Below are positions 32,457 through 40,719 of a DNA stretch of 64,000 bases, in pieces; the first letter of the stretch is position 1, and the number at the start of each line of letters is the position of its first letter. Both the position numbers and the translations under genes were made by a program. This DNA comes from Ruminococcus sp. (GTDB lineage: Bacteria > Bacillota > Clostridia > Oscillospirales > Ruminococcaceae): assembly GCA_016288815.1 (NCBI GenBank), contig JAEELF010000042.1:1-64000 (forward strand). Reading direction: 5' to 3'. The notes beneath the pieces were generated by a model, which was given only the letters and a program-made list of their open reading frames with translations, searched no databases and was not told the origin of the DNA.

Positions 32457-33367
32457 TGAATTACTATGATTCTATGCAGGCGCTCATCGGCAATACACCG
32501 CTGGTGAGGCTCGGAAATATAGTCAAGGCGGAGGGCGTGAACGTCTTCGCGAAGCTCGAGCTCTGGAACCCCTCGGGCAGCGTCAAGGACCGCACGGGTC
32601 TGTACATGATAAACGACGCCGAGCGCCGCGGACTGTTGAAGCCGGGCGGGACGATCGTTGAAGCGACCGCCGGCAATACCGGTTTGGGAATAGCTTTCTC
32701 GGCACTGAACAGAGGGTACAGAATCATATTCGTAGTACCGACGAAATTCTCCGCGGAGAAGCAGTCACTGCTGCGTGCGCTCGGTGCGGAGGTAGTTAAC
32801 ACTCCCCGCGAGCTCGGAATGCTCGGTGCAGTCGCAAAGGCTGAGGAGATAAAGGCGCAGATACCCGGCTCTATTTCGCTGGAGCAGTTCAAAAATCAGA
32901 GCAATCCCCTCGCCCACTACGAAACGACCGGACGTGAGATATACGAAGCTCTCGACGGTCACATCGACTACGTTGTAGCTGGCGCCGGAAGCGGCGGAAC
33001 CTACACCGGTATCCTCCGCTACATCAAGGAGAGAAACCCGCAGACCAAGGGAATTCTCGCGGACCCCGTCGGCTCGACTATGGGCGGCGGTGAGCACGCT
33101 GACTACAACATCGAGGGTATCGGAAACGACTTCATCGCGGAGACCATGGATATGTCCCTCGTTGACGGAGTTATAAAGATGAACGACGACGAGGCGTTCA
33201 GTACAGCGCATCTGCTCGCGAAGACCGAGGGCATAATCGCAGGCTCATCCTCGGGAGCAGCTATGGCAGCGGTCCTGAAGCTCGTTGAGAGCGGCGCGAA
33301 GGGCAATATCGTGACGGTATTCCCCGACCGCGGCGACAGGTATTTCAGTACAGGATTATACGATTGA
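32456..33367 (+). CDS. mccA: Cysteine synthase / OAS-dependent cystathionine beta-synthase
   Basis: PLP enzyme of the OASS/CBS fold, 303 residues. The PLP lysine is in NPSGSVKDRTGLYMI (about residue 43), then VEATAGNTGLGIAFSALNRG, the phosphate loop AGAGSGGTYTG, and ADPVGS and GIIAGSSSGAA. It joins O-acetylserine with sulfide (cysteine synthase) or homocysteine (MccA); the pairing with mccB favours the second. Start ATG 32456 is coupled to mccB, with GGAGG inside the end of that gene. Together with serine acetyltransferase (13047) and LuxS (40145) it closes a route from SAM-derived homocysteine to cysteine. Confidence 0.88.
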   Translation: MNYYDSMQALIGNTPLVRLGNIVKAEGVNVFAKLELWNPSGSVKDRTGLYMINDAERRGLLKPGGTIVEATAGNTGLGIAFSALNRGYRIIFVVPTKFSAEKQSLLRALGAEVVNTPRELGMLGAVAKAEEIKAQIPGSISLEQFKNQSNPLAHYETTGREIYEALDGHIDYVVAGAGSGGTYTGILRYIKERNPQTKGILADPVGSTMGGGEHADYNIEGIGNDFIAETMDMSLVDGVIKMNDDEAFSTAHLLAKTEGIIAGSSSGAAMAAVLKLVESGAKGNIVTVFPDRGDRYFSTGLYD

Positions 33368-33445
33368 GCGGGGATCCCCCGCGGGCAGTTCGCGCAGACG
33401 ATTGCAAGCTCGCTTACAAGTACGGGACGCAAGTCTTTCTCCGTA
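33366..33445 (+). repeat. GC-rich intergenic repeat (second copy)
   Basis: AGCGGGGATCCCCCGCGGGC then GTTCGCGC and, further on, TCTTTCTCCG. The copy at 3438 has the same blocks in the same order (TTTCGCGCC, TTTTTCTCCG). Dispersed element of unknown role. Confidence 0.5.
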
Positions 33446-33497
33446 AGCCTTACCAACTAATAACAGTCCGCTCAACTACAAATAATGGAGGTAAACA

Positions 33498-34409
33498 ATG
33501 ACTTTACAGCAGCTTAAATACATACTCGCGATATCAGCTACAGGCTCTATGAACAAAGCAGCGGAGCAGCTCTATGTTTCGCAGCCCTCCCTCACCTCCT
33601 CGGTGCAGGAGCTCGAAAAGGAGATCGGCATAAAGATATTCAACCGCAGCGGACGCGGCGTAACGCTCACCAACGACGGCGCTGAGTTCGTGCAGTACGC
33701 CCGTCAGGTCGTGGGACAGTTCGAGGTGCTCTCCGAGAAATACAGCGGCAAGGGAAACGTGAAGAAGAAGTTCGGCGTATCGACCCAGCATTACTCATTC
33801 GCGGTAAAGGCGTTCGTGGAAATGGTCAAGGAATTCGACACGGCGAAGTACGAATTCGCGGTCCGCGAGACCAAGACCTCGGAGGTCATCAGCGACGTCG
33901 CGACCATGAGGAGCGAGATAGGTATCATCTACCTCAACGACTTCAACCGCAAGTCGATAACAAAGCTGCTGCACTCCAACGGACTTGAATTCCACCCGCT
34001 GACCAAGTGCAGTCCCTACGTCTACCTCTGGAAGGGTCACCCGCTGGCAAACGAGAAAAAGATAACCTTTGAGCAGCTCTCGGACTACCCGTGCCTGTCG
34101 TTCGAGCAGGGCGACAACAGCACATTCTACCTCGCGGAAGAGCTGCTGAGCACCGCGGACTACCAGCGCACTATCAAGGCGAACGACCGAGCTACAATGC
34201 TCAACCTGATGATAGGTCTGAACGGCTACACGCTGTGCTCGGGCATAATCTGCGAGGAGCTCAACGGCTCGGACTACATCGCAGTCCCATTTGAGGACGA
34301 GTCCGACGAGGTAATGGAAATAGGCTATATCACGCTGAAGAATGTCCTCCTCAGCAAAATGGCAGAGACCTATATCCGCGAGATAAAGCTCTACCTGAAT
34401 ATAGACTGA
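33498..34409 (+). CDS. LysR-family transcriptional regulator
   Basis: 303 residues. N-terminal winged HTH (MTLQQLKYILAISATGSMNK, AAEQLYVSQPSLTSSVQELE) and a two-lobed LysR substrate-binding domain (about residues 90-295, FGVSTQHYSFAVKAFVEMV; GLNGYTLCSGIICEEL). It sits right after mccA and immediately upstream of a promoter with the CTAT-N8-ATAG box (34411) that drives the oxidoreductase operon; the same box occurs at 10031, 28023 and 37363. It is therefore the best candidate regulator for that set, which includes an ABC importer. LysR relatives such as CysB, CysL and YtlI control sulfur genes, but the co-effector here is not known. GGAGG precedes the ATG. Confidence 0.88.
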   Translation: MTLQQLKYILAISATGSMNKAAEQLYVSQPSLTSSVQELEKEIGIKIFNRSGRGVTLTNDGAEFVQYARQVVGQFEVLSEKYSGKGNVKKKFGVSTQHYSFAVKAFVEMVKEFDTAKYEFAVRETKTSEVISDVATMRSEIGIIYLNDFNRKSITKLLHSNGLEFHPLTKCSPYVYLWKGHPLANEKKITFEQLSDYPCLSFEQGDNSTFYLAEELLSTADYQRTIKANDRATMLNLMIGLNGYTLCSGIICEELNGSDYIAVPFEDESDEVMEIGYITLKNVLLSKMAETYIREIKLYLNID

Positions 34410-34410
34410 A

Positions 34411-34467
34411 CCTATAGCTGAGGATAGTACTTTCGTATTGGACTTATACCTACAACGGGTATATAAT
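34411..34467 (+). promoter_or_regulatory. LysR-type promoter 3 (oxidoreductase operon)
   Basis: CCTATA (34411-34416), TTGGAC (34438-34443), 18-bp spacer, TATAAT (34462-34467). The box CTAT-N8-ATAG is a perfect dyad (34412-34427). Confidence 0.8.
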
Positions 34468-34498
34468 TGACCTATACACGAACTACAGGAGGATCACT

Positions 34499-35014
34499 AT
34501 GCAAGAGATAATCTGGCTCGGGCGCGGCGGACAGGGTGCATTCACTGCCGCAAAGCTGCTCGGAGCGGCATATACGATAAACGACGCGAACAAGTACGCG
34601 CTTGCCTTTCCGTCATTCGGACCAGAGCGCCGAGGAGCTCCCGTGAGAGCATTCACAAAGCTCGACACCAAGCCAGTTGTGGACAGGAGCCAGACCGAAA
34701 AAGCTGACTACATCGTCATTCTCGACGATACGCTTTACAGTCCCCAGCTTCATGGTCTTCTGAAGTCCACAGGGACTATTATCGTGAACTCCAAAAATAA
34801 GATCGACGGAGCACTCACCTTCGACGCCGACGGTATTTCGGCTGAGTTTAAGCTGCCTACTGCAAACACTGTGATGTTCGGGCTCCTTGTGGGACTTTCG
34901 GGCGTGGTTACGTCAGATGAAGCGGTTGAAGCTATCAAAAACTATATGCCCGCGAAAATACAGGAGCGCAATATCAGCGCACTGTTGAAGGCTATGCAGG
35001 AGGTGGCAGAATGA
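34499..35014 (+). CDS. 2-oxoacid:ferredoxin oxidoreductase, gamma subunit
   Basis: 171-residue gamma subunit of a four-subunit pyruvate/2-ketoisovalerate/indolepyruvate-type ferredoxin oxidoreductase, cytosolic. The family start IIWLGRGGQGAFTAAKLLG is clear, followed by YALAFPSFGPERRGAPVRAF and the C-terminal helix. AGGAGG precedes the ATG and the next gene overlaps by four bases. The order gamma-delta-alpha-beta is that of archaeal and thermophile POR/VOR. Which 2-oxoacid is used cannot be read from this subunit. Confidence 0.88.
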   Translation: MQEIIWLGRGGQGAFTAAKLLGAAYTINDANKYALAFPSFGPERRGAPVRAFTKLDTKPVVDRSQTEKADYIVILDDTLYSPQLHGLLKSTGTIIVNSKNKIDGALTFDADGISAEFKLPTANTVMFGLLVGLSGVVTSDEAVEAIKNYMPAKIQERNISALLKAMQEVAE

Positions 35015-35304
35015 GACCCTACATAAGAGAAAAAAAGGACTTCGGCTTTGCTGATATCCCCGAAAACACATCGTTTGAGGCGGGTTACCTCACCACTGTC
35101 AACAGCGGTTGGAGGAGTATCCGCCCTGTTATTGATACCTCAAAGTGCGTCGGCTGCGAGCAGTGTTACCTGTACTGTCCCGACGGCGTAATCTCGATAA
35201 ATGACGGCAAGGCTGTCATCGACTACGACTTCTGCAAGGGCTGCGGTATATGCGCGAAAATATGCAGGATCAAGGCTATAGAAATGGAGGCGGAGCGCAA
35301 ATGA
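35011..35304 (+). CDS. 2-oxoacid:ferredoxin oxidoreductase, delta (ferredoxin) subunit
   Basis: 97-residue iron-sulfur subunit carrying two [4Fe-4S] clusters in the motifs CVGCEQCYLYCP and CKGCGICAKICR near its end. It passes electrons between the thiamine site and ferredoxin. Overlaps its neighbours by four bases on both sides, which fixes the ends. Confidence 0.9.
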   Translation: MRPYIREKKDFGFADIPENTSFEAGYLTTVNSGWRSIRPVIDTSKCVGCEQCYLYCPDGVISINDGKAVIDYDFCKGCGICAKICRIKAIEMEAERK

Positions 35305-36473
35305 GCAGAAAATTCTTATCTGGCAACGAGGCATTTGCCGAGGGCTTACGTCTTGCGCGTCCGGAGGTAATCTCCGCTTACCCGATAACCCCGCAGACTA
35401 TCGTCGTTGAGCGGCTTTCGGAAATGGTCGAAGACGGCAGTCTCAAGGCAGAGTACGTCCACGTCGAGTCCGAGCACTCCGCACTGTCGTGTGCGATCGG
35501 TGCGAGCGCAGCTGGCGCAAGAGCCTTCACAGCAACCTCCTCACAGGGGCTCCTCTATATGGCTGAATGTCTCTACTATGCGGCAGGCGGACGCTTCCCC
35601 ATAGTCATGATGAACGCTGACCGCTCCACTGCTCTCCCGTGGAACATCTACGGCGACCAGCGCGACAGCCTTTCGCAGCTCGACAGCGGCTGGATACAGG
35701 CTTACGCGGAGAACGCACAGGAGGCTCTCGACTTCGCGCTGATGAGCTATAAGATCGCCGAGGACAAGCGTGTGCAGACGCCCTATATGGCGAATCTCGA
35801 CGGCTTCGTCCTCACGCATACATATGAGACAGTCGATATCCCGACACGCGAGCAGGCAGACAAATTCCTGCCGCCCTACGAGACCGACAACCGCATTGAC
35901 TTCGAGAACCCTAAGAACATGGCTTTCTCGGCGGGTCCCGACACCAACTACATCTTCAAGTACAAAGAGCACAATGGACTGCTCGCTGCGGCTGAGGTCG
36001 TGAACGAGGTCGAGGCTGATTTCGCAAAGATATTCGGCAGACAGTACACCGGTCTGACCGAGAACTACCTCACCGACGACGCCGACTACATTATCGTGAC
36101 GCTCGGAAGCATCGCGGGACTCTGCCGCGAGACAGCTGATAAGCTGCGCAGTCAGGGCGTTAAGGCGGGAGTTGTCCGCATACGCTATGTGCGCCCGTTC
36201 CCGAACAGAGAGATCGCCGATGTCCTTCGGAATGCCAAGGCTTACGCCGTCCTCGAAAAGGACATCAGCTTCGGCAACGAGGGTACGGTCTTCACGAACG
36301 TAAACTCCGCGCTGAAAAAGGCTGGAGTGGACGTTCCCGGCTACAACTTCATCGGCGGGCTCGGCGGACGCAATATCTCCCCCGCTGACATCGAAAACAT
36401 CTACAACGACATCGCAAACGGCACGGAGAGTATCAATTTCATCGGCATAGGAGGCGAGGACAATGGCGAATAA
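35301..36473 (+). CDS. 2-oxoacid:ferredoxin oxidoreductase, alpha subunit
   Basis: 390-residue alpha subunit. The N-terminal pyrimidine-binding-type domain has SGNEAFAEGLRLARPEVISA and YPITPQT, then HVESEHSALSCAIGASAAGA and ATSSQGLLYMAE; the C-terminal transketolase-C-like domain has YIIVTLGSIAG and VRIRYVRPFPNREI. The ATG at 35301 overlaps the delta stop; an in-frame ATG at 35250 would overlap the delta gene by 55 bases and has no family match. Confidence 0.9.
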   Translation: MSRKFLSGNEAFAEGLRLARPEVISAYPITPQTIVVERLSEMVEDGSLKAEYVHVESEHSALSCAIGASAAGARAFTATSSQGLLYMAECLYYAAGGRFPIVMMNADRSTALPWNIYGDQRDSLSQLDSGWIQAYAENAQEALDFALMSYKIAEDKRVQTPYMANLDGFVLTHTYETVDIPTREQADKFLPPYETDNRIDFENPKNMAFSAGPDTNYIFKYKEHNGLLAAAEVVNEVEADFAKIFGRQYTGLTENYLTDDADYIIVTLGSIAGLCRETADKLRSQGVKAGVVRIRYVRPFPNREIADVLRNAKAYAVLEKDISFGNEGTVFTNVNSALKKAGVDVPGYNFIGGLGGRNISPADIENIYNDIANGTESINFIGIGGEDNGE

Positions 36474-37356
36474 GGTCGCGGACAGCATTTCGCGCGAGGA
36501 ATACTTCTACGGACACAAGGCGTGTGCGGGCTGCGGCGGAAGCCTTGCAGTAAGGGCAGCGCTGAAGGTCCTCGGACAGAACGCAGTATCTGTGCTTCCG
36601 GCAGGCTGTATGTCAGCTGTCGGATTCAATTTCCCGCAGCTTTGCTTCTCGAACAATTCCATAATCTCCACCTTTGCGGGCACTGCTTCCATGCTCACAG
36701 GCGTTGAAGCGGGACTCCGCGCAAAGGGTTACAAGGACTTCACAGCAGTCGGCTTCGCCGGCGACGGCGGCACCGCAGACATCGGCATACAGGCGCTTTC
36801 CGGCGCTATCGACCGCAATGACAACATAATCTACATCTGCTACGACAACGAAGCCTACATGAACACGGGTATACAGAAGTCCGGTCTGACGCCCTTCGGC
36901 GCCAAGACCACGACCACGCCAGCGGGCGCGAATATCCACGGAAATATCCGACCGAAGAAGAATATGTTCGAGATTGCCGCCGCACATGATATCCCCTATG
37001 CGGCGACGGCGAGCGTCGGCTACATCTACGATTTCATCCAGAAGGTGCAGAAAGCTTCGCAGATCAAGGGCACGAAGTACATACACGTCATCGCGCCGTG
37101 TCCGACCGGCTGGGGTATCGCTCCCGACGCCACTGTGGACATCGCCAAGGAGGTCGTGGACTGCGGACTGTGGTACCTTGCCGAGTACGAGAACGGCACA
37201 TTCAAGCTCAACCATAAGCCCAAGGAGTTCACGGACGTATCTGCTTACCTGAAAAAGCAGGGACGCTTCAAGCACCTCACAGATGACGATATACAGGTCA
37301 TCACAGCCTCCCGCGACAAGAAATGGGACTTTATCGGAAAGAATTTTGAGCTATAA
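36463..37356 (+). CDS. 2-oxoacid:ferredoxin oxidoreductase, beta (TPP) subunit
   Basis: 297-residue thiamine-diphosphate subunit. Cluster ligands CAGCGG near the start, the TPP motif GDGGTADIGIQALSGAIDRN...YDNEAYMNTG, GAKTTTTPAG, and APCPTGWG near the end. Overlaps the alpha gene by 11 bases. The complex can run forward (2-oxoacid to acyl-CoA) or, with reduced ferredoxin, in the carboxylating direction. The acyl-CoA ligase next to it under the same promoter type supports the second use. POR, VOR and IOR activities cannot be separated by eye. Confidence 0.9.
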   Translation: MANKVADSISREEYFYGHKACAGCGGSLAVRAALKVLGQNAVSVLPAGCMSAVGFNFPQLCFSNNSIISTFAGTASMLTGVEAGLRAKGYKDFTAVGFAGDGGTADIGIQALSGAIDRNDNIIYICYDNEAYMNTGIQKSGLTPFGAKTTTTPAGANIHGNIRPKKNMFEIAAAHDIPYAATASVGYIYDFIQKVQKASQIKGTKYIHVIAPCPTGWGIAPDATVDIAKEVVDCGLWYLAEYENGTFKLNHKPKEFTDVSAYLKKQGRFKHLTDDDIQVITASRDKKWDFIGKNFEL

Positions 37357-37362
37357 GGATCG

Positions 37363-37419
37363 CCTATAGCTCACCATAAAACTATGGTATTGGACAAATG
37401 CAGAAATGTGATGTATAAT
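37363..37419 (+). promoter_or_regulatory. LysR-type promoter 4 (acyl-CoA ligase)
   Basis: CCTATA (37363-37368), TTGGAC (37390-37395), 18-bp spacer, TATAAT (37414-37419); box CTAT-N8-ATAA at 37364. Confidence 0.8.
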
Positions 37420-37467
37420 AAAATCATACCAAACAGATATAACTACTAAGTAATGGAGGAAATAACA

Positions 37468-38808
37468 ATGAGCAGAGATATCAACAGCAAATTCTGGAAT
37501 GAGGAGCTTGAAACGCTCCCCCGCGAGGAACTCGAGAAGAGACAGCTTGAAGACCTGAAGGAGATCGTGAAGTTCGCATACGACAACGCTCCCTACTACA
37601 AGCGTTCGTTCGACGAGGCAGGCGTTAAGCCCGAGGATATCAAGACACTCAAGGATATCCAGAAGTTCCCGTTCATCAACAAGAAGACACAGCGCGACAC
37701 CCAGGGCGTTGGCTCGTTCCTCGGTGAGCTCGCAGCAGTTCCGGAGGAGGACGTTGTATTCATTTCCACATCGTCCGGATCGACCGGAGTTCCTACTATG
37801 AGCCCGTTCACGAAGAAGGACTTCGACGAATTCCAGGACACTGAGAGCCGCTGGTTCTGGCAGATAGGAATGAGACCCAACGACCGCTACGTTCACGCGC
37901 TCAACTTCTCTCTCTATGTCGGCGGACCTGACGTAATAGGCGCACAGAATCTCGGTGCATTATGTATCTGGGGCGGTACTCTCCCGAGCGAAAGACTCCT
38001 CTTCATACTCAAGACATACCAGCCCACAGTCATCTGGACTTCCCCGTCCTATGCATGGCAGCTCGGTGAGAAGGCTCTCAAGGCTGGCTATGACCCGAAG
38101 AAGGACTTCAACATCAAGAAGATCATCGTTGCCGGTGTGCTCGGCGGCTCCATCGACGCTACCCGCAAGGCTATCGAGGACATCTGGGGCGCAGAGGTAT
38201 TCGACTTCTACGGTCTGTCTGACATCTTCGGCGCCTGCGCAGCACAGTGCGAATACCACGACGGTCTGCACATCGCTGAGAACCACATTCTCGTTGAGAC
38301 AGTAGATATCCACACAGGCGAGGTCCTCGAGCCCGGTCAGACAGGCGAGCTCGTATTCACCACGCTCCGCAAGCATGCTCGTCCGCTCATCAGATTCAAG
38401 ACCGGCGACATCGGACGCATCGACATCACCCCCTGCAAGTGCGGACGTACACACGGCAGAATTAATATTCTCGGCAGAAAGGACGATATGTTCATCGTTT
38501 CCGCTGTTAACGTATTCCCGAGCGACATTGAGGCTGTTATCCGTGAGCAGAGCGACCTTACAGGTGAGTACCTCATCCGTATCTTCGAGAAGGACTTCAC
38601 AAGCAAGTACGCAGTTGAGGTCGAGAAGGCAGCAGGCGTTGCAAAGGATGACGACACAGTAGCAGCTGAGGTAAGTGCAGCTCTGAAGGCCCGTATCGGC
38701 GTTAAGCCGGCAAGAGTAGTCGTTCACCCGGACGGCGGTCTGGATACACGTTCTGAGCACAAGTCCAGACGTGTTATCGACGAAAGAAATATTGACTACA
38801 ACATCTAA
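37468..38808 (+). CDS. paaK: Phenylacetate-CoA ligase-like acyl-CoA synthetase
   Basis: 446 residues, the typical length of the PaaK subfamily of adenylating enzymes. P-loop-like STSSGSTGVPTMSPFTKKD (about residue 98), DFYGLSDIFGACAAQCEYHD and HILVETVDIHTGEVLEPGQT, GELVFTTL, ARPLIRFKTGDIG, GRINILGRKDDM, and the C-terminal swing domain with FPSDIEAVIREQ. It forms acyl-CoA from an aryl or branched acid, ATP and CoA. The oxidoreductase operon lies just before it and a broad aminotransferase just after, which fits acid to acyl-CoA to 2-oxoacid to amino acid; rumen Ruminococci are known to make Phe from phenylacetate this way. ATG 37468 chosen over 37453, which lies in the ribosome site. Confidence 0.85.
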   Translation: MSRDINSKFWNEELETLPREELEKRQLEDLKEIVKFAYDNAPYYKRSFDEAGVKPEDIKTLKDIQKFPFINKKTQRDTQGVGSFLGELAAVPEEDVVFISTSSGSTGVPTMSPFTKKDFDEFQDTESRWFWQIGMRPNDRYVHALNFSLYVGGPDVIGAQNLGALCIWGGTLPSERLLFILKTYQPTVIWTSPSYAWQLGEKALKAGYDPKKDFNIKKIIVAGVLGGSIDATRKAIEDIWGAEVFDFYGLSDIFGACAAQCEYHDGLHIAENHILVETVDIHTGEVLEPGQTGELVFTTLRKHARPLIRFKTGDIGRIDITPCKCGRTHGRINILGRKDDMFIVSAVNVFPSDIEAVIREQSDLTGEYLIRIFEKDFTSKYAVEVEKAAGVAKDDDTVAAEVSAALKARIGVKPARVVVHPDGGLDTRSEHKSRRVIDERNIDYNI

Positions 38809-38824
38809 GAGTGGTAAAATAAGA

Positions 38825-38947
38825 CGTAGGGGCGAGTTCCGCTCGCCCGTGCCTTACGAGATAATAAGCATTAAATGAACCGTAGGGGACGGCGTCCTCG
38901 ACGTCCCATGATAATTTATGTGGGCTGTCGGGGACGCCAGCCCCTAC
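38825..38947 (+). repeat. Cluster of three GTAGGGG palindromic repeats
   Basis: Copies at 38825-38853 (GTAGGGGCGAGTTCCGCTCG), 38881-38908 (GTAGGGGACGGCGTCCTCGA) and, inverted, 38923-38947. The second and third can pair into one large hairpin. They produce a false N-terminal extension of the next gene. Confidence 0.7.
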
Positions 38948-38973
38948 ATTTTTCTGATTCAGGAGGAACGATC

Positions 38974-40140
38974 ATGCCAGAACTTTCAAACCGCACAGCG
39001 ACCTTTACCGATTCCGTTATAAGGCGTATGACGCGGATCTCCAATAAATACGGCGCAGTGAATCTCTCACAGGGCTTCCCCGACTTCGAGCCCCCGAGGG
39101 AGATACTCGACCGCCTCGCAGAGGTCACCCGCGAGGACTTCCACCAGTACTCGATAACATGGGGCGCACAGAACTTCCGTGAGGCGCTCGCGGAGAAGCA
39201 GTCCCGCCTCATGGGAAGAAACATCGACCCCAACGGTGAGATAGTCGTCACCTGCGGAAGCACTGAAGCTATGATGGCGGCGATGATGTCCGTCACCAAC
39301 CCCGGGGACAAGGTCATCGTGTTCTCTCCGTTCTATGAGAACTACGGCGCGGATACGATACTCTCCGGCGCTGAGCCTATCTATGTCCCGCTGATACCCC
39401 CGGAATTCAGCTTCGACGCTGATGTCCTCGAAGCCGCATTCAGGCAGCACCCCAAGGCGCTGATACTCTGCAATCCCTCCAATCCGTGCGGAAAGGTATT
39501 CACCCGCGAGGAGCTGCTGGTGATCGCCGACCTTGCGAAAAAGTACGACACTTTCGTCATCACCGACGAGGTCTACGAGCACATCGTCTACGCTCCCCAC
39601 AAGCACGTCTATTTCGCGTCGCTGCCTGATATGTGGGAGCGCACTATCTCATGCTCGTCGCTGTCCAAGACCTACTCCATAACCGGCTGGAGACTGGGCT
39701 ACGTCATCGCGCCGCCGCACATCATCGACACCGTGAAGAAGGTACACGACTTTCTCACAGTTGGCGCGGCTGCACCCTTGCAGGAGGCAGCGGTCACGGG
39801 TCTGCGCTTCGGCGACGACTATTACAAGTGGCTCCAGGACAAGTACACCGAGAAGCGCGACCTCTTCCTGAACGGTCTCGACCGTATCGGCTTGCAGCAC
39901 ACTGTCCCGCAGGGCGCGTACTACATACTGCTCGACATCTCGGAGTTCGGCTACCAGAGCGACCTCGTGTTCTGCGAAAAGCTGGCTGAGTACGTCGGCG
40001 TGGGAGCAGTCCCCGGCTCGAGCTTCTTCAAGGAGCCTGAGAACAGATACATTCGCTTCCACTACGCAAAAAAGAACGAAACGCTCGAGAACGCACTTGA
40101 GCGCCTGAACGATATCCGCAGGAAAATGCCGAAGGAGTGA
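38974..40140 (+). CDS. Class I/II aminotransferase, YbdL/KAT-like
   Basis: PLP aminotransferase, 388 residues. The start region AVNLSQGFPDFEPP is typical of the methionine/kynurenine/glutamine-phenylpyruvate branch; also YSITWGAQNFREALAEK, NPSNPCGKVF, ITDEVYEHIVY, the PLP lysine in SLSKTYSITGWRLGY and the closing Arg in NRYIRFHYAKK. Such enzymes transaminate Met, Phe, Tyr and their oxoacids. It may finish the route from aryl acids to amino acids begun by the ligase and the oxidoreductase. ATG 38974 was chosen for its AGGAGG; the 33-residue upstream extension is repeat DNA. luxS follows 4 bases later, so a role in methionine salvage is also possible. Confidence 0.85.
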   Translation: MPELSNRTATFTDSVIRRMTRISNKYGAVNLSQGFPDFEPPREILDRLAEVTREDFHQYSITWGAQNFREALAEKQSRLMGRNIDPNGEIVVTCGSTEAMMAAMMSVTNPGDKVIVFSPFYENYGADTILSGAEPIYVPLIPPEFSFDADVLEAAFRQHPKALILCNPSNPCGKVFTREELLVIADLAKKYDTFVITDEVYEHIVYAPHKHVYFASLPDMWERTISCSSLSKTYSITGWRLGYVIAPPHIIDTVKKVHDFLTVGAAAPLQEAAVTGLRFGDDYYKWLQDKYTEKRDLFLNGLDRIGLQHTVPQGAYYILLDISEFGYQSDLVFCEKLAEYVGVGAVPGSSFFKEPENRYIRFHYAKKNETLENALERLNDIRRKMPKE

Positions 40141-40144
40141 TATT

Positions 40145-40600
40145 ATGAAGACTATAGCGAGCTTCACCGTAGACCATGACAAGCTCGAGAAGGGAATGTA
40201 TATCTCCCGTATCGACGGCGACGCCGTGACCTACGACATACGCATGAAAAAGCCCAACGGCGGGGACTACCTCACCAACGGCGCACTCCACACCTTCGAG
40301 CACCTGTTCGCCACCTACGCGCGCAACAGCGAGTTCTCCGACAGCGTGATCTACGTCGGACCAATGGGCTGCCTGACCGGATTCTACCTCATACTCCGCG
40401 ACAATGTGCCGCACGAACAGGCGATACGTCTCGTGCAGGAGAGCTTCAGGTTCGTAGCTGATTTCAGCGGAAAGATACCCGGCTCCGAGCGAAAGGAGTG
40501 CGGGAACTACCTCCTCCACGACCTACCTGGAGCAAAGGCTGTCGCAAGGGATATGCTCACAGTTCTGGACGGCTACACGACAGAAAAACTGAATTACTGA
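40145..40600 (+). CDS. luxS: S-ribosylhomocysteine lyase LuxS
   Basis: Cleaves S-ribosylhomocysteine to homocysteine and DPD, the precursor of autoinducer-2; 151 residues, normal length. The metal site is HTFEHLFATY (HxxEH) with the third ligand Cys in ERKECGNYLLHDL, and GPMGCLTGFYL carries the catalytic Cys. It follows the aminotransferase by four bases and shares its transcript, ending at a strong terminator. Homocysteine made here can be used by MccA (32456). Confidence 0.95.
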   Translation: MKTIASFTVDHDKLEKGMYISRIDGDAVTYDIRMKKPNGGDYLTNGALHTFEHLFATYARNSEFSDSVIYVGPMGCLTGFYLILRDNVPHEQAIRLVQESFRFVADFSGKIPGSERKECGNYLLHDLPGAKAVARDMLTVLDGYTTEKLNY

Positions 40601-40606
40601 GTGCAG

Positions 40607-40632
40607 GGCTGTGCGATCGCACAGCCTTTTTC
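40607..40632 (+). terminator. Intrinsic terminator after luxS
   Basis: GGCTGTGC / GCACAGCC around GATC, then TTTTT. Confidence 0.85.
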
Positions 40633-40643
40633 AGAAATATGCT

Positions 40644-40671
40644 TGACATTTCTGTAACAGCGTGGTATAAT
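40644..40671 (+). promoter_or_regulatory. Sigma-A promoter of nifS-nifU
   Basis: TTGACA (40644-40649), 16-bp spacer, TATAAT (40666-40671). No IscR-type gene is nearby. Confidence 0.8.
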
Positions 40672-40719
40672 ATACTATATCAATAGGTTTTATCTATATA
40701 CCGTATATGGAGGAATACA

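Noticed and set aside
38875..38973. N-terminal extension of the aminotransferase (MNRRGRRPRRP...)
   Set aside because: It is translated GTAGGGG repeat DNA. The ATG at 38974 has AGGAGG and the family start.
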